Of a DNA stretch of 64,000 nucleotides, positions 56,728 through 64,000 are shown piece by piece. Numbering within the stretch: position 1 is the first letter of the stretch; each line of letters begins with the position of its first letter. This DNA comes from Paramarasmius palmivorus (taxonomy: Eukaryota > Basidiomycota > Agaricomycetes > Agaricales > Marasmiaceae), in assembly GCA_037176845.1 (NCBI GenBank), contig JAYKXP010000046.1:310001-374000 (forward strand), read 5' to 3'. Made by a program: the position numbers and the translations under genes. Below the pieces are notes generated by a model. It saw only the letters and a list, made by a program, of their open reading frames with translations. It made no database searches and had not been told where the DNA came from.

Positions 56728-57896
56728 ATGTCTATTCGCACATTCATTCTATACTCTTCTAGTTTGGGTCTCGTCAGCTCTTTTCCTTCACTATCCAACT
56801 CAGATTCTGCATTGGCGTTCACATCGAGATCGTCAACAGAATGGTCCATGCCTCCACACTTCACCGACATTTCTACGGTCTTCAACGTCACCAAATTCCA
56901 CGATGATCAACGCAACATCCAGATAGTCGAGCAATTACCTAGCAACGCTCAAGAGCATGCTTTGGACTCCCAAGCTTCAGCCCAGGATCTGGTGCAGATT
57001 TTCTATCCTAAAGGTTCCATCAACCCGAAGAACAAGATCCTCGGTGGTACAGAATTCTATGCCTCACCTATCGACATCTCCACTGCAGAAAACGTCACAT
57101 TATCCTACAGCGCGCTGTTCGAGAAGGATTTTCAGTTTACCAAGGGTGGAAAAATGCCTGGTCTATATGGTGGTCACGAAGATTGCTCTGGAGGCCGCAG
57201 TGCGCACACTTGCTTTAGCACGAGGCTCATGTGGAGGATGAAAGGCGCAGGCGAGTTGTATCTGGTGGGTCCTGCTCATTTCCTGTGCTGTTGCTTTGGT
57301 GACTGATACATATCATCTCCCACAGTACGCCCCGAAGAGAAAGCAAAGCCCTGACTTGTGCTCATCTCCTGGCTCTGTCTGTCATTCTACATACGGCATG
57401 TCAATTGGACGAAGGAGTTTCCACTGGACACCTGGAAAATGGACTGAGATCTCGCAGACGGTGAAGCTCAACACGCCTGGCAGGCATGATGGCAGTTTTA
57501 CTCTAGAAGTCAACGGGGACCGGGTCATTGAAAGGCACGATTTGTTCTATAGGGACGTGGGTCAAGAGTCAGCAAGACGTCGACGCGAGGATCAACACCT
57601 GCCGGCTTTGGAGGATTTCATTTCTGATGAAAGTGAAGATGGAACGCTGAATGACGATCAGGAGCTGCCGTCGGATGTTTTTGTGGTTAAACCGCGAGCA
57701 CCTCCCGCATCTGGGGCGGATCCTGTCGGTTTCAGTGGATTGTTCTTCAGGTATGACACGCAGATCGCTGTCGTAAACTGTGCTTACCAGTAACCTCTTG
57801 CATAGCACCTTCTTTGGCGGACACACTCAAGAGTGGGCCAGTCCACGCGACCAATGCGTGTGGTTCAAGGATTTCTCAATTTCGTACAATTCTTGA
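56728..57896 (+). CDS. Polysaccharide lyase family 14-like, secreted
   Basis: Secreted polysaccharide lyase of the PL14 type, the family of alginate/glucuronan lyases; the natural substrate in a mushroom would be a uronic-acid polymer. The ATG at 56728 opens MSIRTFILYSSSLGLVSSFP, a plausible signal peptide. The jelly-roll core includes LVQIFYPKGSINPKNKILGG, ENVTLSYSALFEKDFQFTKG and GKMPGLYGG, then CSGGRSAHTCFSTRLMWRMK. After an intron come YAPKRKQSPDLCSSPGSVCH, GRRSFHWTPGKWTEISQTVK and GSFTLEVNGDRVIERHDLFY. A last short exon gives STFFGGHTQEWASPRDQ and ends DFSISYNS (stop 57894-57896). 'GGKMPGLYGG' and 'FFSTFFGGH' are the family's sheet motifs. A charged, Glu/Asp-rich stretch at about 57570-57722 sits between VERHDLFYRD and FSGLFF and looks like an insertion. 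Confidence 0.85.
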
Positions 57897-58678
57897 GGAT
57901 CTGTGGCTCCCTCTTTTCGCACACTACTATTTTGAAACGTCAATCCCTTTTTATGTACAAATAATGCACGCATCTAATGATAATGAGTCACTACGGACTA
58001 ATCATACTACCACTACATACTATCTGGCTGAGGGACGTGTTCCTCAGCGTCTTTCGACACCGACGTTTGTACAACGGAAACTCCATATGTTAGGTATCCA
58101 GCAAGACAGTGCCACTGGTCATTGCTATATCAGCCCTGACCCCAGCATTCTGACCGGGGTGCCGAAGCGTAAAATGTGGTTGAAAGCCACCAATGCCAAT
58201 GACCATACCTAATACTTATAGTTTGAAATTGCTGTATCAGGTGCAGTCCTCGACCTGGAAGGTATCATTAACCTTCTCTTTACAGGCCGCCATTACGTCC
58301 TCTGCAACAAATCGGTTCCTCGTTTACTAGCCTAGAATAGTCTCAAGGCTACAACGTCTCAAACTGGAAGTGCGAGACCGACGCATTCAGGAGGGTAATA
58401 TGTACATTCAAGATTCATTTCCACTAATACAATGTATAGACAGGGTATAGTAATACACACTAGAAACATTGGTTGGTATCGTAAAAATGCAATGATGGGG
58501 ATATAAACAACGGATAGAGAGCACAGAAAACATGCCGACAAATTAAAGGGTATAATCTAAGGTAAACCGTAGGCCCTACAAACACCAAGAACCGTAAAGC
58601 CCAACACGTATGAAAAGCCAACACACATCACGAGAGGTACACCAAGAGGGAAAGACAGAAAAACAGAAGTTGTACAGC
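57897..58678. other. Convergent 3' spacer
   Basis: 780 bp between the stops of PL14 (plus) and PP2C (minus). An open frame at 57814-58212 overlaps the PL14 end and shows no recognisable protein. Nothing else seen. Confidence 0.3.
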
Positions 58679-60267
58679 TCACAATGTCTGCACCACAATC
58701 GCAGTATCATCGATCCAAGCCGCATCCATATCCAGTGTCAAAACCTTTGACACGCTTAGCCGATCCTCGCCACCCAACGCTCGTCTCAACAGTCTCAATG
58801 CCATATTCCTCGACTCCTGCCCTGCGCCAGGGGCATTAGGTAGTGTAGGCGACAACGGGTACGTCGGCAGAATGTTATTGATATTAGTCTCTGCAGGGGC
58901 CGCTGAAGACATGGAATTGAACAACCCTGTTAAAGGGTTATCATTCTTGCTTTCCTGCACGACATGCTTTGCCCAATCATTGATAATCTTGTGCTGACCC
59001 TCGCTACTGCACAAATCGGAAAAGCCGTCGGAGGAAAGGATCAAGAACCTGGGGCCAGGTCTGCATTGTTTGCGTTCAGAAAGAGGGAAGTGAACGACTT
59101 CAGGTTCAGATGAAATGTACGGCGGGGTACGATTACGGACGAGGAATTCTTCCCAGGGTGAGGTGTCGTGGAAACCCGGAAGGAGGTTGAAGAGGATGCG
59201 ACGAGTGAATTCCGGAGGTTGCTTGAATGGGGTGTCTCCGAGGGCTGAAAATAAAAATAAGTTGTTAGAAACACTGGTCCGGTGTGAGAGCTATTCACAT
59301 ACCTCGGAATGGTGCCAGAGCGCCTAGGACCCGACGGTCAACAACACATTCGGGTTCATCTGGATGTTGTTTCCGGACACGTTCGATTTCGGCATCATTG
59401 TCACCATTGTGGTCGGTAGTGAGCACATTGATTTGCCAATCATCACTTTCTGTTGGGGAAACAAGGATAGCTTTACAATCGCCCACGTTTGCAACCCAAA
59501 GGTGATGGTGATCTGGGTCCACGAGGGCAACCAAGGCCGTGGTTCCATACATATTGAGACGAGCTTTGGTATAATTCTGGCCACCTCTGTGCTGGTCATT
59601 GATGACCTGTCTGATCTGAGTATCGCTGTAGTTGGCCAAGCCTTCGATGCCACCAAAGAGATTCAACACGTCTCCAGCAATAGCATCATCGAATGCTGTA
59701 ATGGAACGCGAAAAGGACTGGGAAATGAACGCGGGATCACTAGGAGTTTATCAGAGAGAAGGACAAGTCATGAACTCGTTTGTTGCGCACCTGAGACGCG
59801 ACGGCTCATTCTCAAAGGCATTCTGAAGGAATTCCTGGATGATTATGGGTAAGTGGTGAGATACGTGTTCAACAGTGACGTCTCCAAGATGACCTAGAGT
59901 TTTACAACGAACGTTAGAAGAACATTCCACAGATCACGAAACGGTACTCACCATCAAACACCCCAGTCAATGACCACTGCCTCCCATTAATCTCCAGCTG
60001 CTTCACCACGTAACGATCCTGTGTTCTTGTTGTAGGTGATGGTTGAAAATTGATGCTATCCGCTCTCCATCCACGAGAAGTATTGAAATGGAAGGTCTGA
60101 GGTTTTGCTAGAAACCGCAATTCGCGCCAGATATCTTCTTCTTCCAGTATCTGATAGGGACGGGGCCAGGGCCCATCTTCGGGTCCACATCGCGAGCCAG
60201 GTATGTCTTCAGAATACGCCCAGTCAAGGCCAGCTTGAGAAGGTGCATGTTGCACCATGGTAGTCAT
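58679..60267 (-). CDS. PP2C-type (PPM) serine/threonine phosphatase
   Basis: Metal-dependent protein phosphatase. The ATG at 60267 opens MTTMVQHAPSQAGLDWAYSE. Motif 1 is RYVVKQLEINGRQWSLTGVF, continuing DGHLGDVTVEHVSHHLP across an intron; the Asp-Gly of 'FDGH' binds metal. Further motifs are KARLNMYGTTALVALVDPD (the 'G.TA' motif), HHHLWVANVGDCKAILVSP ('VANVGDS' with Cys for Ser), VLTTDHNGDNDAEIERVRK, PECVVDRRVLGALAPFRALG, PGPRFLILSSDGFSDLCSSE ('SDG.wD' metal site) and AAWIDDTAIVVQTL at the end ('DN.T' as DDTA). The spacing resembles mitochondrial pyruvate-dehydrogenase phosphatase-like PP2Cs, but no clear mitochondrial presequence is visible. Four introns. Stop at 58679-58681. Confidence 0.92.
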
Positions 60268-62286
60268 GGCTGAGAGTACTTTGACCAGCCACTTTAGCTT
60301 CAGCTTGCTTGAGTAGAGTTGGGCGAACCAGGACCTTTTACGAAGATCACTGGTGCCACAAAAACGGGGGAAATGACGGGAAGAGATAAACGAACGGCAG
60401 CGAGAGTGTTTTATACCTCCTTACGGAGGTACGGGATAAGAACCGGCGTCGGATAGGAACCGGTTGATGAGGAACCAAGAAAAAGTCCGCATGAATCTCG
60501 CAAATCGTGAGTAAACGTTTTACCAATCACTGCCTCAAACAACACTTTGGTCAGCAGACCTGGTCAATAATTATTCACTCTCGACTAATTTACAAGCAGC
60601 ATGCACAAAAACAGATCAATTTCCCGGCAGCATGCCAGTTCATACAACTAATTCCAGCCTAGTTCCGAACGTGTTGGAAACATGTCCTGGTCAAAGGAAC
60701 ATTTGTTCAGTGGTGGAATAGCGGCTGTATCCACCATTATCCGTAACAAAGAAAGAGTCATCGAACTGATTATCGGATGTGTATCTGGCTCGGAGGGCAT
60801 CCGGAAGTACAGCGGGGCTTCCAAAGGGCGGAAGGCGAGGATTTACTGTTTCGAGAAAGTCCGAGCAAGCCATCGAAACACTAGCTGTTCCAAGTTCATC
60901 ATGCGTAACCTAGACACGTCGCTCCAAGCCCCGTGTCAGGCGGCCCCAAATACCGGGGAAAAGATGCTCGATTGAGGTCCGAAATAAGTGGTGGGAGGTC
61001 ATTTATATGCATCTGGGGAAATTAGCGTTAGCTACCCCGTGGGGGACCAAAATAGTCAAGGAAGCTCAAGTCCACGTACCTTCATAAGATCATTCTCGGC
61101 ATCCCGCATGCTGGGAGTGACGTGTACTACAGTTGTAGAACCAATTTTTGAACGATCACGATGGATACGCTATTCAGGTAGTTGGGACACAGCTATGTGG
61201 CGTCACCCAAAAGCAACTGTATCAACAGATGTCAGGGCGCCCATGTCGACAGTGATACTATTACCGAGATCAATTCGCACCTGCAACAGAACAGAATCAT
61301 CCAAGATGAGACATGAGAAGTGCACAAACTCAGAGGGGGGACCAGCGAGAATCGAAGAGCCGAGACAACCCTGGGCCAAAGAGTGTAGCCCTTGCATTAG
61401 CACTACATACGCAATGTCGCGGTTCTTCCTATTCTGAGGCACCTCTAGCGCCTGAAGTCTATGAATGGTTGGTCTTGATTGCGGCGTAGAGCATTCTTCC
61501 CGCGTCTGTTTGAACGCTTCACTGAGCTTGAAAAAGTGCGGATTGCGGACTTGCGACCCTTGTGAGAACTGAGATATCTGAGGGATTTATCAACAGCAGT
61601 TTGAAGCCAAGAGCGTTTCACCGACATACCCCGCCCAGTGATACCAGTGTTTCTGTGACGCCTCTCCGACCTCGTGCACAGCGCAGAACACGGTCTGCGG
61701 ATCTAAGAATAAAGTTTACCCTGTGAAATTGCTGTGGACATGATGATGAAGACACACCTACAAGTTGACAGCTTGGTGAGTATCCAATTGATACCAAAGG
61801 CGCTTTACGGTGCTTTTCGACGACTGGGACACATGAGCTATACACCACAGCAACACCGCAGCTAATGTCAGCAGTCGAGGGACAGACAAGCCCTTAGAGG
61901 GCCGAAATGAAGTATGCTCCGGGTATGAATCTCCCGTTTGCAAGCAACTGAGAGCTTTTGACAAGGTTACGTGAAAAAGTCTTCTTTGGGTACCAGCTTT
62001 CCCTGCAGAAGAATAGCCAGAAATCGATTGGCGACATTTTTAGAGGCAAGCATCTGAATCCGTGTAGGAGCGGCTGGCGGCAGGATCCACATTGAGCATC
62101 GTCATACCAACAGAAACGATAGCGAGAAAGAGTATTCCAAGCGTGTTCTGCTCGTGGTCGAGGATGTGGTTGGTGAAAAAGAGGTCTTTGTCATCGAGGC
62201 TTCGATTGAGGCCCCGACGTCGGAAACACCCGAAATCTCTTCATTCTTGAACCTCCATGACCTTCATATCCAAATAACTAGTCCCC
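60268..62286. other. Intergenic region with unassigned minus-strand fragments
   Basis: 2 kb with no firmly supported gene. Minus-strand fragments at 61758-61964 (containing a hydrophobic segment VPRLLTLAAVLLWCIAHVSQ), 61203-61442 (ILAGPPSEFVHFSCLILDDS) and 60691-60873 have protein-like composition. I could not join them into one product or name them. They might be a degraded or orphan membrane-protein gene. The PP2C and zinc-finger promoters lie at the ends. Confidence 0.25.
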
Positions 62287-64000
62287 ATGTCTTCTACCTT
62301 GGGTCATTCTCAAATACCCTCTCCATACCTTCGTCAAATTGCCAGACAGAATGCAAGTTCAGGGCCTCAAAGGGAGGTGCTAGCTCAACGCGCCGAGAAA
62401 CGCGAAAGGCGCGCTAGGGAACGAGCAGAAACGCGAGAGAGGTTGAAGCAGGAGGTATGAGATAGAATCTACCAGTTCCTAGCTATCAGAGGACTGACAT
62501 ATAGAAGGGCAACGAACTTTTCAGAGACGGGTGTCACACAGAAGCTGCGGAGAAATACGAGCAGGCTCTTCAGCTAGGAGGGAGAAAGGCAGTGATACTT
62601 AATAATCTATCTATTACATACTTGAAGCTCAAACTGTTCGTTCTTTCATTTCCGATCAGTTCTCATCTAACAATGGCATCTCATAGGTATGAGCAGGCAG
62701 AGGAAGCTGCGACAGAAGCTCTCATCTACGACCCCAAGAACGTCAAGGCTCGATATAGGCGTGGTCTTGCTCGCAAAGAGTTGGGGCGAGCAAATGGTGC
62801 AGCGATCGGTGAGGTTAAATTCCGTTGAGCCTTTCGTGTTTCTCATTCTTAAAAATCAGACTTCGAAATCGTCGTCAAGCACGATAACCGATCGTCAGAA
62901 GCAGGAAACGAGCTCAACACTGCAAAAAAAGCTGCTGCTGACGGGGCAAACACGCCCTCAGATGACGAATACACGGATGAAGAGTATAGTTTTCCGCGAT
63001 TTGACCAGAACATGGACGAGTACAACGCCGTCTCGGACTCGGAATCAAGTGATTGCGAGCACAAGGGCAACGGTACTACCTGTCGATTTTATAATCACGG
63101 CGGCTGTAATCGTGGTACACGATGCCAATATTCGCATGCACCAGACGACAGGAGCATTCGAGACGATCTGTAAGTGACATGTCAATTATGGGGAGTGCGA
63201 CAGTCTTTTTGATAATCCCATCCAGAGGCAGAAACGTCTGTATCTTCTCAGTCGTCGGACTCTGTCAGTATGGGCCAGAGAGGTGCATCTATTCGCATGA
63301 CGCTACGTTCTTACCAGAAAAGGGCTGGTGGAATGATCCGGACATTCTCACCGAGCTGAACAGCAATGTTTATATGGCACGGAGCATCAAGCGGACGGAA
63401 AAGTACATCGTTGAGATGATTCATGGCTTTCTGTACGATGCTGGATATGGGCCACCTCGGAACCTTGATGCCATCCTCGACCGCAGCATCCTGAGCCATA
63501 CCGCTTTTCACAAGACCAAAGATTCGGACAGCCAGAATCTCTCGACAACCCCTACACAGAAATTCATCTTATTCCTTGCACTTGAACATGAAAATAGCTT
63601 CCAAAGTGTCTACGGTGGATTGGTTGATGCCGTCAGGGCCAGACTAGAAACCCGAATCGTCTCGAACCCCTCGGTCGCTCTAGACCTGATGTATTCGCCC
63701 AAAATCGTAGGCGTATTCATTGCCGATGCGGGTATTATGCATCAGAAACATAGCAAGCTCATGAACGCCATAGTCGAATTCACCAGGAACGGCGGCATTT
63801 CTGTCTACGGAGGAATGTTCCCTTCCATGTCAAAGCCGACAGAAATCACATCTCACTTCACTCGTGTTTGGAATTTTCCGTGGAAGTCAGGCTCGTACAC
63901 TCGCCAAACATTGAAACGGAACGGCCGCAATGAGACTGTGTTATCAAACCCTTCCTTACCCCAATCCTATAGCATCAAGGCATTGTACGTCAGTGGTGTT
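62287..64000 (+). CDS. TPR and CCCH zinc-finger protein, incomplete at the right edge
   Basis: Probable RNA-binding protein; only the N-terminal part is in the window. The ATG at 62287 opens MSSTLGHSQIPSPYLRQIAR, with a basic helical leader (AQRAEKRERRARERAETRER). After an intron two TPR units follow: GNELFRDGCHTEAAEKYEQA and YEQAEEAATEALIYDPKNVK, ARYRRGLARKELGRANG. An acidic linker (DDEYTDEEYSFPRFDQNMDE) leads to two CCCH fingers: CRFYNHGGCNRGTRCQYSH (C-x7-C-x5-C-x3-H) and CIFSVVGLCQYGPERCIYSH (C-x7-C-x6-C-x3-H). Beyond these lies a conserved helical region with GWWNDPDILTELNSNVYMAR and QKFILFLALEHENSFQSVYG, then VFIADAGIMHQKHSKLMNAI. The frame is still open at base 64000. This TPR-CCCH architecture is familiar from Agaricomycete genomes, but its RNA target is unknown. 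Confidence 0.85.

Overview
This window looks like a dense stretch of a basidiomycete chromosome, most likely from an Agaricomycete. Almost every gene is cut by short introns of about 45-60 bp with GT-AG borders. Several families are typical of mushroom-forming fungi: two DUF6534 seven-helix proteins, two DUF6699 proteins, a GH7 cellobiohydrolase, a polysaccharide lyase 14, a membrane-anchored histidine acid phosphatase and the DASH subunit Dad2. I saw no rRNA gene, convincing tRNA, CRISPR array or intact transposon. The right-hand gene runs off the edge.

Layout. 0.3-5 kb: two unrecognised multi-exon genes sharing a divergent promoter. 5.7-9.2 kb: a DUF6534 membrane protein and a glyoxalase-like gene whose 5' end I could not find. 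9.6-10.9 kb: an HMG-box transcription factor. 11-15 kb: sparse, with one doubtful gene and a short duplicated segment. 15.4-19.4 kb: calcipressin (calcineurin regulator), a DUF6699 protein and a CCDC124/Lso2-type ribosome factor. 19.7-21 kb: a secreted repeat protein. 21.6-26.1 kb: SMC6. 26.5-28.6 kb: a DUF4139 protein. 28.8-30.5 kb: GH7 cellobiohydrolase. 31.2-33 kb: MCP1 and a small membrane protein. 33.2-37.9 kb: histidine acid phosphatase and a cytochrome P450. 39.3-45 kb: a second DUF6699, a second DUF6534 and DAD2. 45.7-49.3 kb: two divergent paralogous Gfo/Idh/MocA dehydrogenases. 49.4-54.8 kb: an F-box protein and an ENA-type cation ATPase. 56.7-60.3 kb: PL14 and a PP2C phosphatase. 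62.3 kb to the end: a TPR/CCCH zinc-finger protein.

The genes do not form one pathway. They mix housekeeping functions (genome maintenance, kinetochore, ribosome hibernation, ion export, signalling) with secreted or nutritional enzymes (GH7, PL14, phosphatase).

The most notable observations are breaks in otherwise well-preserved genes. SMC6 has an in-frame TGA just before its Walker B motif, with intact coding sequence on both sides, and one intron with a poor GC donor. The P450 has a one-base insertion exactly in its haem-binding loop. The DUF4139 gene needs either a 41-bp intron or a frameshift near its end. These could be sequence errors, recent loss-of-function alleles, or in the SMC6 case stop-codon readthrough. 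The paralogous dehydrogenase pair is flanked by a diverged direct repeat that suggests duplication followed by inversion. I did not find a convincing new multi-gene system.
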